DNA of 49,411 nucleotides from an uncultured Lachnospiraceae bacterium (lineage in GTDB: Bacteria; Bacillota; Clostridia; Lachnospirales; Lachnospiraceae). The position numbers and the translations under genes were made by a program. Below, piece after piece: positions 10,719 to 18,714 of the stretch. The first letter of the stretch is position 1, and every line of letters starts with the position of its first letter. The DNA is taken from the NCBI GenBank assembly GCA_904395885.1, contig CAJFOF010000068.1:1-49411 (forward strand), read 5' to 3'. Under the pieces are notes generated by a model. The model ran no database searches and was not told the origin of the DNA. It saw nothing but the letters and a program-made list of their open reading frames with translations.

Positions 10719-10757
10719 GGGGATTAGGCGCCTGATAAGAGGCGTCTAACCCCTTTT
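10719..10757 (+). terminator. Hairpin with short T tract between dnaK and dnaJ (attenuator candidate)
   Basis: GGGGATTAGGCGCC (10719-10732) pairs with GGCGTCTAACCCC (10741-10753) with one bulge and one mismatch, followed by TTTT. The short T tract suggests partial termination or 3' end protection of dnaK mRNA, giving less DnaJ than DnaK. Confidence 0.6.
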
Positions 10758-10788
10758 GGATGTTCGTTAACTATGAAAGGGAGCAGAC

Positions 10789-11937
10789 ATGGCAGAGAGT
10801 AAAAGGGATTATTATGAGGTGCTAGGCGTTCCGAGGGACGCCGATGATGCAGCCATCAAAAAAGCATACCGCGTTCTGGCCAAAAAGTACCATCCGGATG
10901 CAAATCCTGGAGATAAAGAAGCAGAGCAGAAGTTTAAAGAGGCGTCCGAGGCGTACAGTGTCTTAAGCGATCCTCAAAAACGCCAGCAGTATGACCAGTT
11001 TGGCCATGCAGCCTTTGACGGAGGCGCGGGAGGAGCCGGAGCCGGCGGCTTTGGCGGTTTCGATTTCTCCGGCGACATGGGCGATATTTTCGGCGACATT
11101 TTTGGCGATATTTTCGGCGGCGGCAGCCGTTCCAGCAGAGGCCGGAGCAATGGGCCGATGAGAGGAGCCAATGTCAGGACTGCTGTCAGGATCACGTTTG
11201 AAGAAGCAATTTTCGGATGTGAGAAGGAAATCGAGATCAATTATAAAGAAGAGTGCCCGGATTGCCATGGAACAGGCGCAAAGCCGGGAACATCCCCGGT
11301 GACCTGTCCAAAATGTAACGGCAAGGGCAAGATTATGTATACCCAGCAGTCGTTTTTCGGCCAGGTGCAGAATGTGCAGACCTGTCCGGACTGTAACGGC
11401 ACCGGTAAAGTTATCCGGGAAAAATGTCCTAAGTGCTACGGAAGCGGGTACAAGACCGTCAGAAAGAAATTTAAAGTTAATATTCCGGCAGGTATTGATA
11501 ATGGTCAGAGTGTTCGTTTGGCTGGAGCAGGCGAACCGGGTATCAATGGAGGCGAGAGAGGAGATCTGCTGGTAGAGGCAGTTGTATCGAACCATCCGTT
11601 CCTGAAACGCCAGGATACCAGTATTTTTTCTACAGTTTATATTCCATTTGCTACGGCGGCTCTGGGCGGTCCTATCCGTATTAAGACAGTGGACGGCGAA
11701 GTGGAGTATGAAGTGAAGCCGGGAACTCAAACCGATACCAAGGTACGGCTGAGAGGCAAGGGCGTTCCTTCCCTTAGAAACAGGAATGTCCGGGGTGACC
11801 ATTATGTGACTCTGGTAGTTCAGGTTCCTGAGAGGATGACAGAAGCCCAAAAAGAAGCTCTTCGCAGATTCGATGAGGAGATGAGAGGCGTGCCTTCACC
11901 GGAGCCTCACAAAAAGAAAGGTTTTTTCGGTAAATAA
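10789..11937 (+). CDS. dnaJ: Chaperone DnaJ (Hsp40)
   Basis: DnaJ delivers substrates to DnaK and stimulates its ATPase. The 382-residue protein has the J domain (1-70, HPD motif in [11 protein letters not shown]), a Gly/Phe-rich linker (about 75-120), four zinc-binding CxxCxGxG repeats ([32 protein letters not shown] at about 157-217), and the C-terminal substrate domain. It is therefore a type I DnaJ of normal size. The start ATG at 10789 follows GAAAGGGAG. It is separated from dnaK by 129 bases with a hairpin and ends at a clear terminator. Confidence 0.98.
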   Translation: MAESKRDYYEVLGVPRDADDAAIKKAYRVLAKKYHPDANPGDKEAEQKFKEASEAYSVLSDPQKRQQYDQFGHAAFDGGAGGAGAGGFGGFDFSGDMGDIFGDIFGDIFGGGSRSSRGRSNGPMRGANVRTAVRITFEEAIFGCEKEIEINYKEECPDCHGTGAKPGTSPVTCPKCNGKGKIMYTQQSFFGQVQNVQTCPDCNGTGKVIREKCPKCYGSGYKTVRKKFKVNIPAGIDNGQSVRLAGAGEPGINGGERGDLLVEAVVSNHPFLKRQDTSIFSTVYIPFATAALGGPIRIKTVDGEVEYEVKPGTQTDTKVRLRGKGVPSLRNRNVRGDHYVTLVVQVPERMTEAQKEALRRFDEEMRGVPSPEPHKKKGFFGK

Positions 11938-11945
11938 ACAGAGAT

Positions 11946-11978
11946 GGGAGCAGTCAGTCAAGGCGGCTCCCTATTTTT
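11946..11978 (+). terminator. Intrinsic terminator of the hrcA-dnaJ operon
   Basis: GGGAGC (11946-11951) pairs with GCTCCC (11966-11971), followed by TATTTTT, 9 bases after the dnaJ stop. Confidence 0.75.
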
Positions 11979-11999
11979 CGTATATAAGGAGAGGTCAAT

Positions 12000-13394
12000 A
12001 TGTATTCTGATATTTGCAGCCTGCATGTCCCGCTGCCGGAAGATATTGAAAAATTGAAATGGCATGGGGATTTCCAGAGAGCCATCCGGGTCATTGACAG
12101 AAGATTGGAAAAGGATATCCCCGAGGTTCTAAAAAAGCGTTTGCTTCTGGAGAAGGAGATCCTGTCCAGAATCCCAGGTGAATATCCCTATTCCTGGGAC
12201 CAAGCCTTAGTCCTATTAAAAGAAAGGGTCAGAGACTTTGCTGAATCAGAACTGGAAGAGCTGTGGGAGGAGGATGCCGCGGAATGGATCTATATTGATG
12301 GAGAGGTTCACTTTAAAGACGACTTTTTCAGCAATCTGGTAAAAACTCGCCCCTGGTTCAGAGAAAGGCTGATTTTCCCTGAGGATAAGGGTTCCAATAG
12401 AGAAGGGGAACTTCGCGATGAGGTGCTATGGAAAATGAAGAGCCGGGGAGGGGCATCCTATCGGATCCATCTCAAAACTACGCTGAGGTTGGAAGAAACA
12501 GCAGAACGGCCGGGGGAGAGGATAAAAATCTACCTGCCGATTCCTGTAGAGTATGCTCAGGTGAAAAATTTCCGCCTGCTGGCGGTTACCATTGAAGGCA
12601 AAGAAGGCAGCCGGCCAGCTAGGGAGGACGAGTACACAGTGGCTGACGCTGCATATCCTCAGAGAACTGTGTGTTTCCACACGGTCCACCAGCCAGGCCA
12701 GGCGTATTCCATTGAGTTTTCTTACGAGACTCATATGAAATATCAGAGGCCGGAGGCAGACCGGGTTTCGGACAGCCAGCTTTCTTTCTATCTCCAGGAG
12801 GAGTTCCCTCATATCCGCTTTACCGAGTACCTGAAACAGGTGACCGGAGAAGTGGTGGGGAAGGAGACGAATCCCCTTCTGAAAGCTCAGAGAATATACG
12901 ACTACATAACTTCTCATGTGATGTATTCCTTTGTCAGAAGCTACATTACGATTCCGGACATTCCTCAGTATGTGGCTTCCGGCTGGAAGGGCGACTGCGG
13001 TTTTCAGGCGTTGTTGTTTATCACAATGTGCCGTATCGCAGGAGTGCCGGCCCGTTGGCAGTCAGGACTCTATGTGACGCCTCTATCTGCTGGCAGCCAC
13101 GACTGGGCGCAATTTTATATTGCCCCCTATGGCTGGCTTTTCGCAGATTGTTCCTTCGGCGGAACCGCATACCGGGAGGGCAACGAGGAGAGACGGCAAT
13201 TTTACTTTGGAAACCTGGATCCCTTCCGCATGCCTGCTGTGTCCCAATTTCAGCAGCCATTCTGTCCCCCGATGAGATGGATTCGGAATGACCCGTATGA
13301 CAATCAGAGAGGAGAGGGGGAATACGAAGACAGAAGCCTGCGGCCAGGAGAGTATGAGACTGCCCATCAGGTAATAGAATGCAGAGAAATCTGA
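12000..13394 (+). CDS. Transglutaminase-like (cysteine peptidase fold) protein
   Basis: A 464-residue protein without signal peptide. The N-terminal third is helical and unrecognised (begins MYSDICSLHVPLPEDIEKL). The middle (about 140-250) is a beta-rich region like those that precede bacterial transglutaminase domains. The core domain (about 280-400) shows the papain-like triad: Cys333 in KGDCGFQALLF, His367 in GSHDWAQFY and Asp383 in FADCSFGG. In bacteria such proteins act as peptidases or peptide cross-linkers; substrate unknown. It has a good ribosome binding site (AAGGAGAGG), no obvious own promoter that I would defend, and a shared terminator at the end. It lies after the heat-shock operon, but the terminator before it argues against co-regulation. 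Confidence 0.82.
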   Translation: MYSDICSLHVPLPEDIEKLKWHGDFQRAIRVIDRRLEKDIPEVLKKRLLLEKEILSRIPGEYPYSWDQALVLLKERVRDFAESELEELWEEDAAEWIYIDGEVHFKDDFFSNLVKTRPWFRERLIFPEDKGSNREGELRDEVLWKMKSRGGASYRIHLKTTLRLEETAERPGERIKIYLPIPVEYAQVKNFRLLAVTIEGKEGSRPAREDEYTVADAAYPQRTVCFHTVHQPGQAYSIEFSYETHMKYQRPEADRVSDSQLSFYLQEEFPHIRFTEYLKQVTGEVVGKETNPLLKAQRIYDYITSHVMYSFVRSYITIPDIPQYVASGWKGDCGFQALLFITMCRIAGVPARWQSGLYVTPLSAGSHDWAQFYIAPYGWLFADCSFGGTAYREGNEERRQFYFGNLDPFRMPAVSQFQQPFCPPMRWIRNDPYDNQRGEGEYEDRSLRPGEYETAHQVIECREI

Positions 13395-13406
13395 GAATTA
13401 GTCGAT

Positions 13407-13449
13407 AAAAAAGGCGCTCGTTCCGCAGAAGCGGATCGGACGCCTTTTT
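13407..13449. terminator. Bidirectional terminator between the transglutaminase-like gene and citrate synthase
   Basis: AAAAAAGGCG (13407-13416) pairs with CGCCTTTTT (13441-13449); the inner TCCGC-AGAA-GCGGA forms the tip. A and T runs on both sides suit both converging genes. Confidence 0.85.
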
Positions 13450-13459
13450 GAATTCAGAT

Positions 13460-14830
13460 TTACTTCCGATCTTCCAGTTTTACGTAGGGAAGAGCTTCCT
13501 CTGAAAGAAGGCTCTGGTAAGCCGGACGGATAATTTTGTCAACATTGATTAATTCCTCCAGCCGGTGAGCGCTCCAGCCGACGATTCTGGCAATGGCGAA
13601 CATGGGGGTGAACAGTTCTGTTGGGATATCCAGCATGCTGTAAACAAAACCGCTGTAAAAGTCTACGTTGGCGCTGACACCTTTGTAGATGGCGCGTTCC
13701 CCGGCAATGATTTTGGGAGCCATTGTCTCAATCATGGAGTAGAGGGCGAAATCCTCATTGCGGCCTTTTTCTTTAGCCAGCTTTTCAACAAAGGCCTTAA
13801 AGATCAGAGCACGGGGGTCAGAAATGGAATAAACGGCGTGCCCCATGCCGTAGATCAGGCCTTTTTTGTCAAAGGCTTCTTTGTGGAGAATTTTTTCCAG
13901 ATAAGCGCGCACCTCGTCTTCGTCAGACCAGTCGGAAACGTGTTTCTTAATATCCGCCATCATTTCTACAACTTTGATATTGGCACCGCCGTGTTTAGGA
14001 CCCTTCAGGGAAGAGAGGGCCGCTGCGATAACCGCGTAGGTGTCAGAACCGGAGGAGGTGACAACGCGTGTTGTAAAGGTGGAGTTATTTCCGCCGCCAT
14101 GTTCCATGTGAAGAACCAGTGCTAAATCCAGTACCTTCGCCTCCAGAGCAGTGTAAGATTTATCCGGACGGAGGAGGCGAAGAAAGTTTTCAGCAGTGGA
14201 AAGAGCAGGATCGGGTCTGTGGATGTAAAGACTCTCATCGCATTCATAATGATTGTACGCCTGATATGCATAAACTGCCAGCATGGGGAAGACACTGATT
14301 AGTGCCAGACATTGACGGAGAACATTTTCCAGTGAATTGTCGGATGCTTTGTCATCGTAAGAAGCCATGGTCAGAACACTTTTTGTCATGGAATTCATAA
14401 TATCTTTTCCGGGGGCTTTCATAATGACATCACGTACGAAATTAGTGGGGAGGAAATTGCTGCGGGTAAGAATATCCTGAAATTCAGCTAGCTGATCAGC
14501 AGTGGGAAGAACGCCAAACAAGAGAAGATAAGAGATTTCTTCAAATCCAAAGTGCTCGGCATCCAGGAATCCTTTTACTAGATCTCGGATATCATATCCC
14601 CGGTATAAGAGTTTGCCATCGCAGGGAACGGATTGGCCGTCAACCTCTTTGCGGGATTGAATAAGGGAAATATTTGTGAGTCCCGCCAGAACGCCTTTTC
14701 CGTTTTTATCTCTCAGACCGCGCTTCACGCCATATTCGGAAAAAAGAACCGGATTGATGGTGTTGTGCCCAATACATTCTTTGAGCTGATTGGCGGCATA
14801 TTCTTCTACAAATAAACGGTAATCTGCCAT
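13460..14830 (-). CDS. gltA: Citrate synthase
   Basis: Condenses acetyl-CoA and oxaloacetate to citrate, feeding the partial oxidative branch toward 2-oxoglutarate and glutamate in anaerobes. The 456-residue protein contains the citrate synthase family motifs: MEHGGGNNSTFTTR (from 242), LKGPKHGGAN (His280), YGMGHAVYSISDPRA (His331) and SANVDFYSG (Asp390); these three are the expected catalytic residues. It has an N-terminal extension of about 40 residues compared with short bacterial forms. A methylcitrate synthase activity cannot be excluded from sequence. The ATG at 14830 follows AAAGGAGGA. It is divergent from a MarR-family gene with an inverted repeat spanning both promoters, so repression by that regulator is likely. 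Confidence 0.94.
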   Translation of the reverse strand: MADYRLFVEEYAANQLKECIGHNTINPVLFSEYGVKRGLRDKNGKGVLAGLTNISLIQSRKEVDGQSVPCDGKLLYRGYDIRDLVKGFLDAEHFGFEEISYLLLFGVLPTADQLAEFQDILTRSNFLPTNFVRDVIMKAPGKDIMNSMTKSVLTMASYDDKASDNSLENVLRQCLALISVFPMLAVYAYQAYNHYECDESLYIHRPDPALSTAENFLRLLRPDKSYTALEAKVLDLALVLHMEHGGGNNSTFTTRVVTSSGSDTYAVIAAALSSLKGPKHGGANIKVVEMMADIKKHVSDWSDEDEVRAYLEKILHKEAFDKKGLIYGMGHAVYSISDPRALIFKAFVEKLAKEKGRNEDFALYSMIETMAPKIIAGERAIYKGVSANVDFYSGFVYSMLDIPTELFTPMFAIARIVGWSAHRLEELINVDKIIRPAYQSLLSEEALPYVKLEDRK

Positions 14831-14870
14831 AGTAGTCCTCCTTTTTATTAAAAATTAATCCAATAAAGAC

Positions 14871-14900
14871 AGTATATCACCATTAATTGATATTTGTCAA
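14871..14900 (-). promoter_or_regulatory. Promoter of citrate synthase
   Basis: Minus strand TTGACA (14900-14895), 18-base spacer, TATACT (14876-14871). Confidence 0.65.
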
Positions 14901-14926
14901 CCATTAGCAAAAGTTAATGATTGACA
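14895..14926. promoter_or_regulatory. 12-bp inverted repeat over both divergent -35 boxes (MarR operator candidate)
   Basis: TGTCAACCATTA (14895-14906) and TAATGATTGACA (14915-14926) are inverted repeats with 11 of 12 matches and an 8-base centre. The left arm contains the -35 box of citrate synthase, the right arm that of the MarR gene. A dimeric MarR protein bound here would block both promoters. Confidence 0.6.
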
Positions 14927-14948
14927 TATGTGAATAAACCGCTATAAT
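14921..14948 (+). promoter_or_regulatory. Promoter of the MarR-family gene
   Basis: TTGACA (14921-14926), 16-base spacer, TATAAT (14943-14948); perfect hexamers, 19 bases before the ATG. Confidence 0.8.
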
Positions 14949-14967
14949 AAGGATTAGGAGGAGAGCA

Positions 14968-15405
14968 ATGGACAGGGTGACCAATGAGATTAGTACGACT
15001 GCATTATTTGAGGCATTCTTTTCGTGTCAAAAAATTCTCAGGAACGCTTTGGACTTACGGGAACCGCATCTGACCCGTCAGCAGTTCTATACCCTGATGG
15101 CATTGGCGGGCCCAAAGAAGCTGACCATGGGTCAGGTGGCCGAGAGCATTGTTGTTTCCAGGGAACAGGCAACCAGAATTGTAGCCCCTCTGGTGGAAGA
15201 AGGATATATAGAGCGGTGCTCGGACGACAGTAACCGGAAACTGGTTCTGGTACAGCTTACAGAGCAGGGACAGGAGTTTATTGACAGAGAGAAGGACTAT
15301 GTAAGGAAACAGCTTGAAGACAGGTTTGAGCACCTGACTCAGGTAGAGACGGAACGTTTTTTAAAATGCGTTTCAGAATTAAAGGAAATTTTGGAGAAAA
15401 TATAA
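14968..15405 (+). CDS. MarR-family transcriptional regulator
   Basis: A 145-residue winged-helix protein of typical MarR length. The DNA-binding part is visible at about 55-110: KLTMGQVAESIVVSREQATR (helix-turn-helix) followed by the wing CSDDSNRKLVLVQLTEQG. N- and C-terminal helices would form the dimer. MarR proteins respond to small ligands or oxidants; no cysteine pair pattern stands out, so the signal is unknown. It is transcribed away from citrate synthase and shares its control region, which suggests autorepression and control of citrate synthase. Ribosome binding site AGGAGGAG. Terminator right after the stop. Confidence 0.92.
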   Translation: MDRVTNEISTTALFEAFFSCQKILRNALDLREPHLTRQQFYTLMALAGPKKLTMGQVAESIVVSREQATRIVAPLVEEGYIERCSDDSNRKLVLVQLTEQGQEFIDREKDYVRKQLEDRFEHLTQVETERFLKCVSELKEILEKI

Positions 15406-15453
15406 AAGTGGAGTGCCGCATACCTCTCCGGGAATTGCGGCACTCCACTTTCT
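15405..15453 (+). terminator. Terminator hairpin of the MarR gene
   Basis: A perfect 16-bp stem (15405-15420 with 15436-15451) with a 15-base loop overlaps the stop codon. The T tract is short, but the stem is very stable. Confidence 0.75.
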
Positions 15454-15456
15454 TGG

Positions 15457-15734
15457 ATTACAAAATCTAATTGCCGTTAGTTTGTAATAGTGAAAATCCT
15501 CTGGCAGGAAACATCGGTTTGGCGGTGTGATGGAATGTAATGCATCAAGGAATTTCGTTCTTGATTTGCCATCCCTCTGCACCCTGTGGCAGAAGCATTT
15601 TCATCCGTTCAATAAGTTAATGCAGATAAAAGATATTTTATTGCAAAAAAATAAAAAATTTTTAAGATTTTTTAGAACGGCGGTCAAAGACAGGGTACAG
15701 CCCTGCAGAAGATGGCTTATGGGCAGGCAAACAG
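15457..15734. other. Gene-free stretch with an inverted repeat
   Basis: About 280 bases between the MarR terminator and the prmA promoter hold no convincing gene. ATTACAAA (15457-15464) and TTTGTAAT (15481-15488) form an 8-bp inverted repeat with a 16-base centre. The right part (15630-15675) is extremely AT-rich. A frame open at 15527-15787 lacks a ribosome binding site. Confidence 0.4.
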
Positions 15735-15763
15735 TTGACTTGCCAGGGAAAAGAAAGTATGCT
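15735..15763 (+). promoter_or_regulatory. Likely promoter of prmA-rsmE
   Basis: TTGACT (15735-15740), 17-base spacer, TATGCT (15758-15763). The start point near 15770 lies after any useful leader for an ATG at 15774 and supports the prmA start at 15801. Confidence 0.55.
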
Positions 15764-15800
15764 ATGATGAACCATGCACGATTATAAGGAGAAATGGCTT

Positions 15801-16757
15801 ATGAAATGGAAGAAATTCACATTGACCACTACGACAGGGGCTGTTGACCTGATCAGCAGTATGTTTGATGAGATCGGAATTCAGGGAATAGAGATCGAAG
15901 ACAAGATTCCGCTGACGGAGAAAGAAACCAAAGGCATGTTCATCGATATTCTGCCAGATCTGGGACCGGATGACGGTGTGGCAAAGATTAGCTTCTATCT
16001 GGATGAAGAGGAAGATGCCGCAGAGGTTTTGGAAAGGGTTCAGGAAGGGCTGGACGAGCTTTCTGCTTTTACTGATTTAGGAGCGAGAACGATTGCCGCA
16101 TCAGAGACGGAGGATAAGGACTGGATTAATAATTGGAAACAGTACTTTAAACCTTTTACAGTGGACAATATTTTGATTAAGCCGACCTGGGAAGAGATCC
16201 CAGATGAGCATAAAGAGAAACTCCTGATTCAGATTGACCCGGGAACGGCTTTCGGAACCGGAATGCACGAGACAACTCAGCTCTGCATACGCCAGCTTCA
16301 AAAGTATGTGACAGAAGAAAGCAGAGTGCTGGACGTAGGAACCGGCAGCGGGATTTTGGGGATAGCGGCGCTCAAACTGGGAGCAAAAAAAGTCCAGGGT
16401 ACGGATCTGGACGAGAATTCGATAACTGCAGTGAAAGAAAACTTGGAATCTAATGGTATTTCCCAGGAACAGTTCAGCGTCCTTCAGGGGAACATTATTG
16501 ATGATCAGAAGGTGCAGGAATGGGCCGGCTATGAGCAGTATGACATTGCCGTAGCTAATATTCTGGCAGATGTGATCATTCTGCTGCAGAAAGAGATACC
16601 GGTGCATATCAAGCACGGCGGAGTCTTTATCACTTCCGGAATTATTAATATGAAAGAGGAGGCCGTTTTGGAGGCCTTTGCCGGAAACGAAGAGTTTGAG
16701 GTGCTGGAAGTGACCCGTCAGGGCGAATGGGTCAGCATAACAGCCAGGAGAAAATAA
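15801..16757 (+). CDS. prmA: Ribosomal protein L11 methyltransferase PrmA
   Basis: PrmA trimethylates lysines and the N-terminus of ribosomal protein L11. I place the start at ATG 15801 (318 aa, MKWKKFTLTT) because AAGGAG lies 9 bases upstream and the family begins this way; an in-frame ATG at 15774 would add nine residues. The N-terminal ferredoxin-like L11-binding domain (about 1-110) is followed by the SAM-dependent methyltransferase domain: PGTAFGTGMHETTQLC, VLDVGTGSGILGIAALKLGA and DIAVANILADVI (the NxL-type motif). Normal length. It is 3 bases before rsmE, a frequent pairing in Firmicutes (often downstream of dnaJ; here four genes intervene). Confidence 0.95.
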   Translation: MKWKKFTLTTTTGAVDLISSMFDEIGIQGIEIEDKIPLTEKETKGMFIDILPDLGPDDGVAKISFYLDEEEDAAEVLERVQEGLDELSAFTDLGARTIAASETEDKDWINNWKQYFKPFTVDNILIKPTWEEIPDEHKEKLLIQIDPGTAFGTGMHETTQLCIRQLQKYVTEESRVLDVGTGSGILGIAALKLGAKKVQGTDLDENSITAVKENLESNGISQEQFSVLQGNIIDDQKVQEWAGYEQYDIAVANILADVIILLQKEIPVHIKHGGVFITSGIINMKEEAVLEAFAGNEEFEVLEVTRQGEWVSITARRK

Positions 16758-16760
16758 GGA

Positions 16761-17504
16761 ATGCACCACTTTTTTATATCGTCAGAAGCGGTCAAAGATG
16801 GCCGTATCACCATAACCGGGTCGGATGTGAACCATATTAAAAACGCTCTGCGGATGAGGGCAGGGGAGACACTGCTTATTACAACCTCTGCAGAGGAGGA
16901 CTTTCGCTGCCGGATTCTTTCTATAGAAGAAAAGCAGGTGGAGGCCGAGATCCTGTCAAGAGAGGAAAGTCGAGAGCTTCCGATGCGCTTCTATTTATTC
17001 CAGGGGCTTCCCAAAGGGGATAAGATGGAATGGATTATCCAGAAAGCGGTGGAGCTGGGAGTTTACCAGGTGATTCCGGTTGCAACAAAAAATACAGTCG
17101 TCAAGCTGGATGCAAAGAGAGAAAAAGCCAAATTGGAACGCTGGCAGGCTATAGCAGAAAGCGCAGCCAAACAGTCGGGCCGGGGGCGTATTCCCCAGGT
17201 GGGGAAAATTCTGGGATTTCAGGAAGCCCTGCAGTGGGCAGCTTCTCTGGATCGGGCTTGGATTCCTTACGAAAAAGAAGAAGGGATGGAGGCCACCCGA
17301 CGGGAACTGGCAGCTCTATCCGGGGAGGTAACCTCTGTGGGGATTTTTATCGGACCGGAAGGCGGTTTTGATGAAGAGGAAATCCGGCAGGCCAGGGAGG
17401 CGGGCATACAGCCTATTTCCTTGGGAAAAAGGATTTTGAGGACAGAGACTGCCGGACTTGCCATACTTTCTCTGCTGATGATGAAGGCGGAGGGGGCTTT
17501 CTGA
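16761..17504 (+). CDS. rsmE: 16S rRNA (uracil1498-N3)-methyltransferase RsmE
   Basis: RsmE methylates U1498 of 16S rRNA in assembled 30S subunits. The 247-residue protein starts MHHFFIS and contains a PUA-like N-terminal domain (about 1-70, GSDVNHIKNALRMRAGE) and a SPOUT-type trefoil-knot methyltransferase domain with KGDKMEWIIQKAVELGV, the ARSVV-like segment, IGPEGGFDEEEI and SLGKRILRTETAGLA. All are family hallmarks. The spacing from prmA is 3 bases; the only ribosome binding sequence is AGGAG inside the prmA end. Normal length. Confidence 0.96.
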   Translation: MHHFFISSEAVKDGRITITGSDVNHIKNALRMRAGETLLITTSAEEDFRCRILSIEEKQVEAEILSREESRELPMRFYLFQGLPKGDKMEWIIQKAVELGVYQVIPVATKNTVVKLDAKREKAKLERWQAIAESAAKQSGRGRIPQVGKILGFQEALQWAASLDRAWIPYEKEEGMEATRRELAALSGEVTSVGIFIGPEGGFDEEEIRQAREAGIQPISLGKRILRTETAGLAILSLLMMKAEGAF

Positions 17505-17551
17505 CTGCTGTATCAGGACAATTTCGGTCATAAGAAAGACAGGGAGACAAA

Positions 17552-18709
17552 ATGAAGGAGATTTACTTTGATAATTCTGCTACCACCAGGGTATTGGACA
17601 GCGTGAAAGACATTGTGGTAAAAGTCATGACAGAGGATTACGGAAATCCGTCAGCCAGGCACAGAAAGGGAAAAGAGGCCGAGGATTATGTAAAGGCGGC
17701 GGCAGATCAGGTGGCGAAAACTCTGAAGGTTCAGCCAAAGGAGATTTTATTTACATCTGGCGGAACAGAATCCAACAATCTGGCGCTGATCGGCTCAGCC
17801 CTGGCAAACCGGCGAGCGGGAAAGCATATCATTACGACCCGAATCGAGCATCCCTCGGTGTACAACCCGCTGATTATGCTGGAGGAGCAGGGATTTGAGG
17901 TCACTTATCTGAATGTGGATTCCCAGGGCCATATTTCTTTAGATGAATTGAAAGAAAATCTCCGGCCGGATACGATTCTGGTTTCGGTTATGTTTGTAAA
18001 CAATGAAATAGGGGCGGAGGAGCCTGTCCCCGAGATCGGCCGGATTGTCAGGGAGGCTGCCCCCTCGGCTTTGTTCCATGTGGATGCGATACAGGCCTAC
18101 GGAAAATACCGGATCTGGCCGAAGAAAATGGGAATCGATCTCCTTTCTGTCAGCGCCCACAAGATTCATGGGCCAAAGGGAGTGGGTTTTTTGTATATTA
18201 ACGAAAAGGCAAAGGTAAAACCCCTTATTTTGGGCGGAGGACAGCAGCGTGGGATGCGCTCCGGCACAGAAAATGTCCCGGGTATCGCGGGGCTGGGGCT
18301 GGCGGCCCAGGAAGCTTATACGGATTTTGACGAAAAAATCTCCTACATTCGCGGCCTGAAAGATTATTTTATTGACAATGTTTCGGAATTGGACGGTGTG
18401 TGTGTGAACAGCCCCAAGGGTGAGGGGAGCGCTCCTCAGATAGCCAGCGTAAGTTTTGAGGGGATCAGAAGCGAGATTCTTCTCCACGCCCTTGAGGATA
18501 AAGGAATTTATGTCTCATCCGGGTCGGCCTGTTCGTCCAATCATCCGGCTATCAGCGGAACGTTAAAAGGAATCGGATTAAAGAGAGAACTGTTGGACGC
18601 AACGCTGCGTTTCAGCTTCGGTATTTTCAATACCAGAGAAGAGATTGACGGCTGCATTGGCGCGCTGAGAGAGCTGCTCCCGCTTCTGCGCCGTTACCAG
18701 AGAGGATAG
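17552..18709 (+). CDS. Cysteine desulfurase (NifS/IscS family), probable ThiI partner
   Basis: A PLP enzyme that removes sulfur from cysteine as a protein-bound persulfide. The 385-residue sequence shows the start YFDNSATTRVLDSV, FTSGGTESNNLALIG, SVSAHKIHGPKG (PLP lysine, Lys204), GQQRGMRSGTENVPGI and the mobile active-site loop SSGSACSSN (Cys327). Gene order cysteine desulfurase-thiI (5 bases apart) matches the Bacillus subtilis NifZ-ThiI pair, in which the desulfurase feeds ThiI for 4-thiouridine in tRNA. I therefore infer that role and not general iron-sulfur assembly (no IscU neighbour). The ATG follows AGGGAG. Confidence 0.94.
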   Translation: MKEIYFDNSATTRVLDSVKDIVVKVMTEDYGNPSARHRKGKEAEDYVKAAADQVAKTLKVQPKEILFTSGGTESNNLALIGSALANRRAGKHIITTRIEHPSVYNPLIMLEEQGFEVTYLNVDSQGHISLDELKENLRPDTILVSVMFVNNEIGAEEPVPEIGRIVREAAPSALFHVDAIQAYGKYRIWPKKMGIDLLSVSAHKIHGPKGVGFLYINEKAKVKPLILGGGQQRGMRSGTENVPGIAGLGLAAQEAYTDFDEKISYIRGLKDYFIDNVSELDGVCVNSPKGEGSAPQIASVSFEGIRSEILLHALEDKGIYVSSGSACSSNHPAISGTLKGIGLKRELLDATLRFSFGIFNTREEIDGCIGALRELLPLLRRYQRG

Positions 18710-18714
18710 GTAAA

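Noticed and set aside
15527..15787. 86-codon frame before prmA
   Set aside because: No ribosome binding site, AT-rich low-complexity middle, overlaps the prmA promoter.
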